Assembly: GCF_035590735.1 (NCBI RefSeq) | Contig: NZ_CP141595.1 | Span: 3,930,001-3,994,000, forward strand | Reading direction: 5' to 3' | DNA length: 64,000 nucleotides | Source: Rossellomorea aquimaris | GTDB lineage: Bacteria > Bacillota > Bacilli > Bacillales > Bacillaceae_B | The notes under the pieces: model-generated | Seen by the model: only the letters and a program-made list of their open reading frames with translations | Databases searched by the model: none | Told to the model about the DNA's origin: nothing | Made by a program: the position numbers and the translations under genes | Shown: piece by piece, positions 15,749 through 23,653 of the stretch | Layout: each line of letters starts with the position of its first letter | How positions within the stretch are numbered: position 1 is the first letter of the stretch

Positions 15749-16888
15749 TTAATTTTCAACTGAAGCTGCAATCGCCTCGTTAAATTGCACGACGATGTCT
15801 TCCCCATCTTCAATACCTAACGATATGCGCACGACATGTGTGTTTATTCCCAATTTTTCCTGAGCCTCTTTTGGAAGGGCACGGTGAGATGTTCCTAATG
15901 GATAGGAAACCGTCGTCTCCACGCCGGCAAGGGAAGGGATGATTTTAATCCAGCCAAGTGATTTGAAGAATGTGCTGATATCACATGTGTTGGATAGCTC
16001 GATCGTTACGATGGCGCCATTTCCTTTGTCGGATAAATCAGTTGGGTAATAGACTTCCTTTACGAATTCATTTGATCGAAGGTCCTCCGCCAGAACTTCG
16101 GCATTCCTTGCTTGGGTTCCCATTCGAAGTGCCAATGTTTTCGCTCCGCGGCATGTCAGCCACGCTTCAAATGGACTTAGATTCGACCCTATGTTGACGA
16201 CTTTTTCTCTCGCTTTTTGTACAAGCTCTTCTTTTCCCACTACGACTCCTGCTGTAATATCACTGTGTCCCCCAATATACTTCGTGGCACTGTGAGCCAC
16301 CAGGTCCACTCCTTCTAAGAAAGGCCGGCGCAGAAAAGGTGTTGCAAATGTGTTGTCGATCATCGTTTTCAGGTTGTGTTTTTCAGCGAATTCGACCATT
16401 TTCGGGATATCTTCCACTCGCATAAACGGATTTGTGACGGTCTCACTATAGAGGAGTTTGGTTTGTGGAGTAATGGCTCCCTCAAATTCTTCGGCACTTG
16501 TAAAATCAACGAAAGAAGTAGAAATACCGAATGATTTCAGCTCTTCTTTTAACATATGGAACGTACCGCCGTATAAATCTTCGGCGGCAATGATATGATC
16601 GCCTGATTGCACAACAGCCAGGATTCCTACAAGGATGGCCGATAATCCAGAGGAAGTCGCGACACCTGCTGGAGCTCCTTCCAAGTCTGCCACCATTTTA
16701 CCAAGCTCGTCTGTATTTGGATTTCCCGTTCTCGTATAGAGATAAGGGGATTTCCCTTCATAGAAACCCTCCAACTCTTCTAAAGATGTAAAAGAAAAGG
16801 CAGATGTTTGATAAATCGGAGTCGCCTTACTACGGATTTCCTCAGTTCCTTTTAACTGACTATGTACGACCTTCGTTGTGAACTTCAT
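15749..16888 (-). CDS. Trans-sulfuration family PLP enzyme (MetI/MetC-like)
   Basis: Cys/Met-metabolism PLP enzyme of about 379 residues: cystathionine gamma-synthase, O-acetylhomoserine lyase or cystathionine lyase type. It has TPIYQTSAFSF, YTRTGNPNTDEL, the tyrosine block AEDLYGGTFHML, DNTFATPFLRRP and the PLP lysine in HSATKYIGGHSD. It is shorter than and distinct from MetY. I start at ATG 16888, with AGGAAGG 8 bases upstream; the ATG at 16897 touches that site. It has no S-box of its own and lies just upstream of the metY promoter. The exact reaction is undecided from sequence. Confidence 0.85.
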   Translation of the reverse strand: MKFTTKVVHSQLKGTEEIRSKATPIYQTSAFSFTSLEELEGFYEGKSPYLYTRTGNPNTDELGKMVADLEGAPAGVATSSGLSAILVGILAVVQSGDHIIAAEDLYGGTFHMLKEELKSFGISTSFVDFTSAEEFEGAITPQTKLLYSETVTNPFMRVEDIPKMVEFAEKHNLKTMIDNTFATPFLRRPFLEGVDLVAHSATKYIGGHSDITAGVVVGKEELVQKAREKVVNIGSNLSPFEAWLTCRGAKTLALRMGTQARNAEVLAEDLRSNEFVKEVYYPTDLSDKGNGAIVTIELSNTCDISTFFKSLGWIKIIPSLAGVETTVSYPLGTSHRALPKEAQEKLGINTHVVRISLGIEDGEDIVVQFNEAIAASVEN

Positions 16889-16973
16889 CTCTGTCATCCT
16901 TCCTGAATCTATGTATTTTTAAAAGTGTATCATATTCAGAAGATTGTGAGGAGTAGGATGTACCCGAAGGCAT

Positions 16974-17004
16974 AAAAAAAACACCTGTCCAATTGTAACA
17001 GGTG
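16974..17004 (-). terminator. Terminator after the DUF302 gene
   Basis: CACCTGT and ACAGGTG form a stem around a 9-base loop; on the minus strand it is followed by eight Ts. It lies 9 bases past the stop codon. Confidence 0.88.
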
Positions 17005-17012
17005 CCCTCCGT

Positions 17013-17396
17013 TTATTGAACGTTATCTAAACATCCGATCAGGCGGTTTTCAATATCCAATGCCAGGTTTTTCAATTCATCGTTATCCACCATTTCGATC
17101 AGCTTGCTTGGCTTTGCCATACCGATCTTGGTGGTTCCGCCTTCTGTGTATACCGTTACTTTACAAGGCAGGAAGTAGCTTACGAGCATGCTTTCTTCCA
17201 GCACCTTTTTAGCTTCATGTGGATTACACACCTCTAATACGACTACTTCTTCATTGAAATCAAGACCCTTATCCTGCAATTTCTGGGCAAGATCGAGATT
17301 CCATAGTACACCGAAGCTTTCATCTTTAAGGTTGGATTCTACCGCTTCCACCGCTTCTTTCACAGTCATCGAGACTTCTTTAGTGTAATGAAACAT
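17013..17396 (-). CDS. DUF302 domain protein
   Basis: 127 residues, cytosolic, a single DUF302 domain: YTKEVSMTVKEAVEAVE, then FGVLWNLDLAQKLQDKG, the conserved VCNPHEAKKVL and LPCKVTVY. Function is unknown; members are often near thiol or sulfur genes, as here next to a ResA-like protein. The start ATG 17396 is set by GGAGGAG 8 bases upstream; the in-frame upstream ATG at 17429 has no site. Single gene with its own terminator. Confidence 0.85.
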   Translation of the reverse strand: MFHYTKEVSMTVKEAVEAVESNLKDESFGVLWNLDLAQKLQDKGLDFNEEVVVLEVCNPHEAKKVLEESMLVSYFLPCKVTVYTEGGTTKIGMAKPSKLIEMVDNDELKNLALDIENRLIGCLDNVQ

Positions 17397-17470
17397 ATTC
17401 ACATCTCCTCCTTTTTTTATCACATTCATTTAATACCTCATAGCGTATAACGTCAAACATCGATATTCAG

Positions 17471-17482
17471 AGGTCCGTCCCT
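17471..17482. repeat. AGGTCCGTCCCT 12-mer copy
   Basis: One of twelve copies in the window of AGGTCCGTCCCT or its complement; this one lies 5 bases beyond the stop of the ResA-like gene. Confidence 0.8.
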
Positions 17483-17487
17483 CTCCA

Positions 17488-18069
17488 TTAGTCCATTCCT
17501 TCGACCATTTTCCCCATCATGTCTTCGTTCATGGGGCCGACGATTTTGTGTTGGATGATGCCTTTGGTGTCGATCATGTAGGTGGTCGGGATGGTGAACG
17601 CCCGGTATTCGTCTCCGATTTCTCCCTTTTCATCCATCGGGATGGGAAAGGTGAGTTCGTAGCCGTCGATGAATTCCTGGACAGCCTTTTCCCCATCGTC
17701 CATGGAGGTCAGGTTGACGGCAAGGATTTCAACGTTTTCTTTATCGGCATTCTTTTCGTAATAACTCTGCATATGGGGCATTTCTGCCTTACATGGCGGA
17801 CACCAGGTAGCCCAGAAGTTCAGGATCACTTTCTTACCTTGATAATCTGAAAGCTTTATGGCTTCACCATCTAAAGTAGTTAATTCAAAATCCGGAGCGC
17901 GGTCCCCTTTTGCAAGCCCCTGCTCTGCATTAGACAGATCCATGGATTCATTTGCTAATTGAGCAGCCTCTTCCCTGGCCTTCTTTTCCTGCTGATCCTG
18001 AAAAAAGTTCGCTAAGAAAATACCGATAAGAAGCGCAACGATGGCCAAGGCAAAATTCCGTTTATTCAT
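17488..18069 (-). CDS. Membrane-anchored thiol-disulfide oxidoreductase (ResA/TlpA-like)
   Basis: 193 residues. One N-terminal signal anchor (FALAIVALLIGIFLANFF) is followed by an extracytoplasmic thioredoxin fold with the active site WATWCPPCKAEMP, and cis-proline in TIPTTYMID. AhpC/TSA-type start GDRAPDFELTTLDG. Such proteins reduce apocytochrome c or other disulfides outside the membrane, using electrons from CcdA, encoded at the other end of this gene cluster. It overlaps the upstream membrane protein gene by 8 bases. ResA or StoA paralogue; the exact partner is not determined. Confidence 0.9.
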   Translation of the reverse strand: MNKRNFALAIVALLIGIFLANFFQDQQEKKAREEAAQLANESMDLSNAEQGLAKGDRAPDFELTTLDGEAIKLSDYQGKKVILNFWATWCPPCKAEMPHMQSYYEKNADKENVEILAVNLTSMDDGEKAVQEFIDGYELTFPIPMDEKGEIGDEYRAFTIPTTYMIDTKGIIQHKIVGPMNEDMMGKMVEGMD

Positions 18070-18679
18070 TGTGTTTCCTCCTTACGTTTAGAAGAAAGAT
18101 GAGATAGATCATCATGATCAAATATGTCCAGGCGGTGATGGTAAATTCAAAGCCGCCAATGAAGGCACTTAAAAATAGCTGGACTAAAGTAAACATGACC
18201 AATAACTGTCCTGCCCAGATATCGCCGCAGGGATTACTGGTTTTTTTAATAAAAAAGACAAGGATCAGTAGATTGAACAGTACCTGAATACCAGCTAGAA
18301 GATAGTGGTGATGAAGCATTTGCAGGACAGTTTCATAGACAAGAACCGTGACCATCCATGAAATGATTAAAGTAGACGGATGATCTACTTTTGCAACAAA
18401 TATGTAAGCTATAGCTGCTATGAGTCCCAACCAGTACCCGATGACTCCTCCGTGAAAATAGAGGATCGTAATGGGATGCTCCATAACCGTTTGAAAGTCA
18501 ACCACAATCACACTCAGCTTCCAGACGAGTAAAAAAGTAAATATACTATTGGAATACCAGTCGCTCGCTTTTCTATTCCAGAAAAAGAGGAACAGGAAAG
18601 TGAGTATGAACGAGGCGATAATGGCTCCCCATGAAGCCGGGAACGTGAAGGAGCCTATAGTGTACCACTGTTGTGTCAT
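18062..18679 (-). CDS. Polytopic membrane protein, weakly Lgt-like
   Basis: About 205 residues with seven hydrophobic segments. The central YFHGGVIGYWLGLIAAIAYIF and preceding WKLSVIVVDFQTVMEHP recall prolipoprotein diacylglyceryl transferase (HGG plus R/K helix), but the protein is shorter and lacks other Lgt blocks, so an Lgt-related role is only suggested. ATG 18679 has GGAGA 6 bases upstream; the in-frame extension to 18730 overlaps the kinase gene. It sits between the sensor kinase and the ResA-like gene in one apparent operon. Confidence 0.7.
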   Translation of the reverse strand: MTQQWYTIGSFTFPASWGAIIASFILTFLFLFFWNRKASDWYSNSIFTFLLVWKLSVIVVDFQTVMEHPITILYFHGGVIGYWLGLIAAIAYIFVAKVDHPSTLIISWMVTVLVYETVLQMLHHHYLLAGIQVLFNLLILVFFIKKTSNPCGDIWAGQLLVMFTLVQLFLSAFIGGFEFTITAWTYLIMMIYLIFLLNVRRKHNE

Positions 18680-18701
18680 GATATTCTCCTTAAATCTTTC
18701 T

Positions 18702-19741
18702 TTATTTAGGAATTGGAAGTCGTACTTCAAAGGTATGGTAAGAACTATCTGTTACGAGGGAAAGGTCTCCTCCATGAGCTTGCACAATTTCTTTTGCAAT
18801 CGCGAGTCCCAGTCCGGTTCCACCTGTCACCAGGGAACGTGAAGCATCCACTCGATAAAAGCGTTCGAAAATAAGCTCGCTTTCTTCGATGGGAATCCTT
18901 CTTCCTTCATGTGAAAAGCGGATAAGATAATGTTCCTCCTCTATACAGCCGTCTATCCTTACTTTCTTCCCATTGTCATAATCCACAATATTTTGAAGGA
19001 TATTGCTAAGGACTTGATTAAGTCCATGTGGGTTGCCCAGCAGGGTGAAAGGTCTAAGATTGTAGTCCAATTTTATACCTTTCTCAAGAAATTTGACGTG
19101 AAAGATGGTGATCCGTCTCTTTATGAGTTCGTGGATTAGAATTTCTTCATGTTTGAAGTTCTTCATTTCTCCATCCGAGGTCCATTGATTGATACGGACG
19201 AGTTGTTCCAGCAATCGTTCGATGCGTGTCGATTCTTCTTGAAGTGAGCGATACATCTCTTGGTTCCCTTCAATGATACCTTTTTCAAGTCCTTCGAGAT
19301 AGCCTGATAAATTAGTCAGTGGGGTTCTTAATTCATGTGACAGATCTCTCAGTAAACGATTTTGCTTTGCTTTTATGATAGCCGTTCTTTCTGAAAGTTC
19401 ATTGAAGGCATCATTCAGCTCTTTCACCTCATAGATCAGAGGATTCATTAGCTTTGTCGGGTGCTTCCCTTTTTGCAGCTCTTGAGTTGCTGCAGTTAAA
19501 TTTTTTAGTGGCTGAATCAACCATTTTAATAAAATAAAATGAAATCCACCTGCAAGGATGAATGCCAGGATACTTACTTTTACTAAATACTGATTTAGGA
19601 GGGTTTCTAAGTCAGTTCCTGTAATCTCTTGCTGATTTACGAGTGTGCAAGCATAGTTTTTGACAGTGAATCCTGCAATGACAATGACTATGGCAATGAT
19701 TTGGTGTTAAGGAAAGTCAACTGGGTGAATATCCCCCACAC
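18702..19741 (-). CDS. Sensor histidine kinase with an N-terminal frameshift
   Basis: The C-terminal 272 residues are an intact kinase: HAMP-like linker, H-box DLSHELRTPLTNL, N-box region QVLSNILQNIVDY and G2 box GGTGLGLAIAKEIV. The transmembrane N terminus is split. From GTG 19741, with GAGGAAAAAA directly after the regulator stop, the frame reads VWGIFTQLTFLNTK. The continuation IIAIVIVIAGFTVKNYACT lies in another frame that leads into the kinase, and one extra A in the AAA run at 19700-19702 would join them. Either a sequencing error or a real inactivating mutation. Forms an operon with the response regulator. Confidence 0.8.
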
Positions 19742-19751
19742 TTTTTTCCTC

Positions 19752-20438
19752 TTAAGAATCAAACTTATACCCCATCCCTCTAACAGTTTGGATAAATGGT
19801 TGACGCGTCAATTCTTGAAGTTTTTGACGGAGGTGGCGGATATGGACATCAATCGTTCGTTCCGAAACCACTTTTTGATTCATGTCATACAGGGAATCAA
19901 GGATCTGTTGTCTTGAAATTACTTGACCAACATGCGTCATTAAAAAATGAAGGATCCTGAATTCGAACGTCGTTAATTCCAGGACATCCCCTTTATAGGT
20001 GACCTCACCCTTCAAAGGCTTCAACGGCAACCCTTTCCGACTGAGTTTCTGGCAGCGTGTCCCTGTTCTGCGCAGCACTGTTTCCACACGGGTAACGAGC
20101 TCAGATGGACTAAATGGCTTTGTTACATAATCATCCGCTCCAGCTTTCAATCCATGGATCCGCTCTTCTTCACTCGTTTTTGCGGTGACGAAAATAATGC
20201 CGATATCACTTTTCTCTTCTTCCCGTATCCACCTGCATAGCTCTTCCCCTTGAGTTTTCGGAAGCATCAAGTCCAGTATCGCAAAGCATGGGTCATGTTC
20301 TTTGAAAAGTTGTTTCCCTTCTTCACCATCACTTGCTTCAAATACCTCGTATCCGGCTTTTTCAAGGAAGAGCTTGATAAGTTTACGGATTTTCATATCA
20401 TCTTCAACAATCATGATCGTCTTATTTTGAACCTTCAT
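19752..20438 (-). CDS. OmpR-family response regulator
   Basis: 228 residues. Receiver domain with acidic pocket IVEDDM, phosphoacceptor in FAILDLMLPK, threonine in FVTAKT and lysine in DDYVTKPF. C-terminal winged-helix DNA-binding domain (LTTFEFRILHFLMTHVGQVISRQQI, then RTIDVHIRHLRQKL). It precedes the histidine kinase by 10 bases and follows ccdA by 9, so it is probably part of a redox or cytochrome-linked operon. Target genes are unknown. Confidence 0.92.
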   Translation of the reverse strand: MKVQNKTIMIVEDDMKIRKLIKLFLEKAGYEVFEASDGEEGKQLFKEHDPCFAILDLMLPKTQGEELCRWIREEEKSDIGIIFVTAKTSEEERIHGLKAGADDYVTKPFSPSELVTRVETVLRRTGTRCQKLSRKGLPLKPLKGEVTYKGDVLELTTFEFRILHFLMTHVGQVISRQQILDSLYDMNQKVVSERTIDVHIRHLRQKLQELTRQPFIQTVRGMGYKFDS

Positions 20439-20447
20439 ACTTTCCCC

Positions 20448-21161
20448 CTATGGTGAGAAGAGACTAAATACGGATAGATACGAGCTGATTTGCTGCATCT
20501 TCCCGCTGAACACAAGAAATCCCAATGCAATCATCAATGCTCCATTGATTTTAGAAAGCTTTGGCAAAATTCTATTAACCACTTTCATTACGGTGAATGT
20601 CTTCGTGATCATCAGTGAGATCAGCAGGAATGGTAACGCCAAACCAAGCGAATACACGATCAGCAGCACGACTCCTTGAGTCAATGTACTGCTGGCACTT
20701 GCCAATAAAAGAATGGAAGAAAGGGTTAATCCAACACATGGTGACCAACCGCTGGCAAAGGCCATGCCCAGCAGGATAGAACCCAGAGCCGTTCCTTTTT
20801 TCCTTGTTTCAATCTTTCTCGTATCTTTCATTAAGAAAGAAAAGCTAAGCCAGCCCATCATCTGTAAACCAAATACAATAATCAGAATCCCTGCAATCTG
20901 TTCGATATAGATCCGATATTCTGAGAAGATCTCTCCAAGGAAGCTGGCAGAGGCTCCCATTAGAATGAAGATGAGGGAAAACCCTGCAATAAAACCAAAT
21001 GACCTAAGTAAAACCACCGATCTTTCCACCTGCATTTGTCCTTCTCTTGCCTGTCCACCTGTTAAATGACTTACGTAAGCCGGGAGAAGCGGAAACACAC
21101 AAGGTGAAAAAAAGGATAGTGCCCCAGCGGCTAATGCAAACCAAATCGATACTTCCGTCAT
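20448..21161 (-). CDS. ccdA: Cytochrome c biogenesis / thiol-reductant protein CcdA
   Basis: Six-helix membrane protein (about 237 residues) that carries electrons from cytosolic thioredoxin to extracytoplasmic thiol proteins such as ResA. The two conserved cysteines are in FFSPCVFPLLPAYVSH and ASGWSPCVGLTLSS, each in a helix with prolines. ATG 21161 has AGGAG 9 bases upstream; the GTG at 21170 overlaps that site. First gene of the operon ccdA, regulator, kinase, Lgt-like protein, ResA-like protein. Confidence 0.93.
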   Translation of the reverse strand: MTEVSIWFALAAGALSFFSPCVFPLLPAYVSHLTGGQAREGQMQVERSVVLLRSFGFIAGFSLIFILMGASASFLGEIFSEYRIYIEQIAGILIIVFGLQMMGWLSFSFLMKDTRKIETRKKGTALGSILLGMAFASGWSPCVGLTLSSILLLASASSTLTQGVVLLIVYSLGLALPFLLISLMITKTFTVMKVVNRILPKLSKINGALMIALGFLVFSGKMQQISSYLSVFSLFSP

Positions 21162-21251
21162 ACTGTTCACTCCTTTACATAAACAGTATGAACAGGAAAT
21201 GTTAATGTTTGATTAAGATATCAATCTTTATTTACTATATATCAATGTGCC

Positions 21252-21821
21252 CTACCCTTTTTTCACGACAATATAATAAACCGATGGATGCAAGTGACCT
21301 ACTGTTGTGTGGAACCCGGATGATTTGAGCTGTCGATCGAGTTCCCCGGAAGAAATCCGTTGATCTAAAGGCGGACCCATTTCAGATTCTACCTTCTCCC
21401 AATCCAGGATCAGCCAAATCCCATCTTCCTTCAGCATATCGTGTAAATCCTGAAATACTTTGATCAGATCGGGAACTTCGTGCAAGACAAAAGCGGATAC
21501 GATTTTATCCAAAGTGCCTTTGTTGAAGCTGAGGTATTCAAGGGATGATTTCACATACACGATATTGTCTACATTTTCTTCATTTGCACGGTGTTTCAGG
21601 TATTCCAGCATTTCCTGTTGCAGATCTACCGCCTGGACCTTTGTTTCAACCGTTTTGGCGATGGGAAGGGTCAGGTAGCCGTTGCCACAGCCTAAGTCGG
21701 CAACGACATCGTCTTTATTAAGCTTGAGAAGATCGAGTACTTTCTCCACCGGTACGAGCTCCTGACGTTTTGGATCGAGTAGCTTTGAAGCTTTATGATG
21801 TTCGAATAAATCTCCTGTCAT
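21252..21821 (-). CDS. Class I SAM-dependent methyltransferase
   Basis: 189 residues. The Rossmann motif I is VVADLGCGNGYLTLPIA, the acidic motif II AVDLQQEM, and motif IV region SAFVLHEVPDL. It belongs to the UbiE/small-molecule methyltransferase group, substrate unknown. ATG 21821 has GGAGGAATCCAA upstream; the extension to 21890 has no site. Monocistronic, in front of ccdA but separated by about 90 bases. Confidence 0.85.
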   Translation of the reverse strand: MTGDLFEHHKASKLLDPKRQELVPVEKVLDLLKLNKDDVVADLGCGNGYLTLPIAKTVETKVQAVDLQQEMLEYLKHRANEENVDNIVYVKSSLEYLSFNKGTLDKIVSAFVLHEVPDLIKVFQDLHDMLKEDGIWLILDWEKVESEMGPPLDQRISSGELDRQLKSSGFHTTVGHLHPSVYYIVVKKG

Positions 21822-21967
21822 TTGGATTCCTCCGTTCAGTAAATATACCCTATTATGTATTAGTATCTTAAATTCTACATATTCAAGCAAGATATTTACT
21901 CATAGTGTATCCTATATGAGAATTATTACAGATAGCGTGGATAAATGTGTGTCGAAATTTTGAATAA

Positions 21968-21996
21968 TAAAAGGATTCTCCATGTGGGAGAATCCT
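21968..21996 (-). terminator. Terminator after the 22085 gene
   Basis: AGGATTCTCC and GGGAGAATCCT form a 10-bp stem; the minus strand continues TTTTATTATTC. Confidence 0.8.
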
Positions 21997-22084
21997 CAAA
22001 TACCTTTATCAGTTCTTTCATACTGGTTTCTAAGAACAATTCTTGTTTAACGCAATGATTCCGAGTTAAATTCTATATTTCTTC

Positions 22085-22459
22085 TTATTCAGTATAAGCA
22101 TGATCCATGGAAAAGAAAAAGTAGCTTGTATTTCCTGATTCGGGTCCTTTAATCGACCGCATGGTGTCTGTATAATCAATCCATGTAGCATGCTTCAGCT
22201 TCTTATCTAATTTCGTATTAACCTCTTGCTCTATATCCCTCATCCGTTTCATCAGCTCGCCAAAGCTCATGTTAAAATGAGAGGCTGCCTGTTGATGAGG
22301 AGAATGTTTCACAAGTAAGGCCATAAATTCCTCTGACGTCTCGGATCGGCTCGCCAGTTCATCTTCAAGACCGATCACATATTGATAGATATCCCTTTTT
22401 TCATTTGGCAGGCCTTCAACAATTTCCCTTGCGAAAATTTCCATTAAATGTTCGTTCAT
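22085..22459 (-). CDS. Uncharacterised Bacillus protein
   Basis: 124 residues, predicted helical and cytosolic, no membrane segment. It begins MNEHLMEIFAREIVEGLP, has a central HSPHQQAASHFNMSFGELMKR segment that looks like a helix-turn-helix, and ends IDYTDTMRSIKG then SYFFFSMDHAYTE. I do not recognise a function. The ATG at 22459 has GGGGTG 8 bases upstream and is preferred over 22468. It has its own terminator and lies between a methyltransferase and rpsN. Confidence 0.7.
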   Translation of the reverse strand: MNEHLMEIFAREIVEGLPNEKRDIYQYVIGLEDELASRSETSEEFMALLVKHSPHQQAASHFNMSFGELMKRMRDIEQEVNTKLDKKLKHATWIDYTDTMRSIKGPESGNTSYFFFSMDHAYTE

Positions 22460-22564
22460 CGTAGTCACCCCGGCATGAGTCTAAACCTCAACCTATTCTT
22501 TCTGACGGCAATACATGCACTACTTCATGTTGTATTTTTTTCAAGAAGCCGTTTCGTAGATGGA

Positions 22565-22834
22565 TTACCAGCTTGATTTCTTGACTCCGGGTATTTGCCC
22601 TTTATGAGCAAATTCCCTGAAAGCGATACGGGACATTTTAAATTTACGGAGATAGCCCCTTGGTCTCCCTGTAACTTCACAACGACTGTTTAATCGTGTC
22701 GGTGAGGAATCCCTCGGCAGCTTTCTTAACGCTTCATAATCCCCCTTCTCCTTTAGTTCCCTGCGCAACTCTGCATATTTCTGAACAAGCTCCTGACGCT
22801 TCTTCTCTTTTACTACCTTTGATTTCTTAGCCAA
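22565..22834 (-). CDS. rpsN: Ribosomal protein S14, zinc-independent paralogue
   Basis: 89 residues beginning MAKKSKVVKEKKRQELV and containing the S14 signature RPRGYLRKFKMSRIAFRE. The CxxC pairs of the zinc-binding S14 are absent; the stretch is NSRCEVTGRPRGY. This is the YhzA-type S14 that replaces the zinc form when zinc is scarce. A Zur box lies 24 bases upstream of the start, which agrees. Ribosome binding site GGGAGTG. Single gene. Confidence 0.94.
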   Translation of the reverse strand: MAKKSKVVKEKKRQELVQKYAELRRELKEKGDYEALRKLPRDSSPTRLNSRCEVTGRPRGYLRKFKMSRIAFREFAHKGQIPGVKKSSW

Positions 22835-22857
22835 TATGATTCACTCCCTTTTGTTAA

Positions 22858-22872
22858 TCGTAATGATTACGT
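22858..22872 (-). promoter_or_regulatory. Zur operator of rpsN
   Basis: TCGTAATGATTACGT matches the Bacillus Zur box (TCGTAAT, one base, ATTACGA) at 14 of the 15 positions. It lies immediately upstream of the zinc-independent S14 gene. Confidence 0.85.
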
Positions 22873-22978
22873 TTTAAAACTTATATGGTTATTTAACCAT
22901 ACTCTTTTTCTTTTTGCAATGATATTTGCCTACAATCTATGGAAGAGGACTCACCCCGACTGTTAAAACATAGATAAA

Positions 22979-23011
22979 ACCGAATGCCATTCAAGACCGG
23001 CATTCGGTTTT
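22979..23011. terminator. Terminator after the c-di-GMP-controlled gene
   Basis: CCGAATGCC and GGCATTCGG form a 9-bp stem; T-rich tracts follow on both strands (TTTTATC on the minus strand). Confidence 0.8.
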
Positions 23012-23020
23012 TATGTATTC

Positions 23021-23260
23021 TTATGCTGCTTTTAACCCCTCTAAAATTAGCATAAAATATTTAACTGTATCTCCTCTGCGACGATTGATTATATCAATAT
23101 CATTTAGAATCTTTCTAACCTCTTCAGCACCAAGGCTCTGGATTAGCATTTCACTGATTTCTTCTGCTGAATATTCACCAACATAGGTATACTTTAATGC
23201 AGTACGGTTCCTTCTACAAAAACTTCTTAATTGCCTTTTTAATTCAGTTGATTCCAACAT
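23021..23260 (-). CDS. Small protein of unknown function under a c-di-GMP riboswitch
   Basis: About 79 residues from the third of three consecutive ATGs, which has AAGG 6 bases upstream; frames up to 23302 are open. It is charged and helical, with ELKRQLRSFCRRNRTALK, GEYSAEEISEMLIQSLGAEEVRKIL and a C-terminal NRRRGDTVKYFMLILEGLKA. I recognise no domain. It is preceded by a terminator and a c-di-GMP-I aptamer and followed by its own terminator, so it is a single riboswitch-controlled gene. A link to motility or biofilm is inferred only from the ligand. Confidence 0.7.
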   Translation of the reverse strand: MLESTELKRQLRSFCRRNRTALKYTYVGEYSAEEISEMLIQSLGAEEVRKILNDIDIINRRRGDTVKYFMLILEGLKAA

Positions 23261-23308
23261 CATCATCCTTACTACAGATTCAAATCCTACTATACTGGAC
23301 ATATAGAT

Positions 23309-23334
23309 AAAAAAATCCCACCAAAAAGGCAGGG
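23309..23334 (-). terminator. Terminator between c-di-GMP aptamer and gene
   Basis: CCCTGCC, a TTTTT loop and GGTGGGA are followed by a T7 run on the minus strand. The stem is imperfect, as usual for a riboswitch expression platform. Confidence 0.65.
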
Positions 23335-23383
23335 TAAATGATACTAATAAAACGTCCTAATTAGTATTCATTGTAATCCATTG

Positions 23384-23476
23384 TTTTCGGTAACCCGGCG
23401 ATCATTATTTTAAGATAAAAAATGGCAGACCCGTGGTTTTGCGTCCTAATCTTTCAATTAGTTTGCCTTTTCGAAG
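23384..23476 (-). ncRNA. c-di-GMP-I (GEMM-I) riboswitch
   Basis: The minus strand reads AAAGGCAAAC, a GAAA-capped hairpin (CTAATTGAAAGATTAG), GACGCAAAACCACGGGTCT and GATCGCCGGGTTACC, which are the GEMM-I landmarks in order. The outer helix TTCG/CGAA closes it. An 8-bp ATACTAAT/ATTAGTAT hairpin and a terminator follow before the gene at 23260. Confidence 0.9.
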
Positions 23477-23624
23477 GACTATATAATTGATTTAATATTT
23501 AGGTAATATAGTTGTCATTATACTAGAAGAAAAAGGATATGAAAACCGTCATAAGAATATTGTTCCATTCCATTTCCTTACATATTAACGTAATGCAGAC
23601 CTAATGAAATATATTCAATTAAAG

Positions 23625-23649
23625 AAACCCCGCACATGGCGGGGTTTTT
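23625..23649. terminator. Terminator after the M23 hydrolase gene
   Basis: AACCCCGC, loop CATG-like, GCGGGGTT; flanked by A and T tracts, 5 bases past the stop codon. Confidence 0.85.
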
Positions 23650-23653
23650 CTAA

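Larger units (their letters stand above)
23261..23653. other. Region between the M23 hydrolase gene and the small riboswitch gene
   Basis: Contains the c-di-GMP aptamer, its expression platform and the M23 gene terminator at 23625-23649 (ACCCCGC/GCGGGGT). No further gene seen. Confidence 0.7.
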
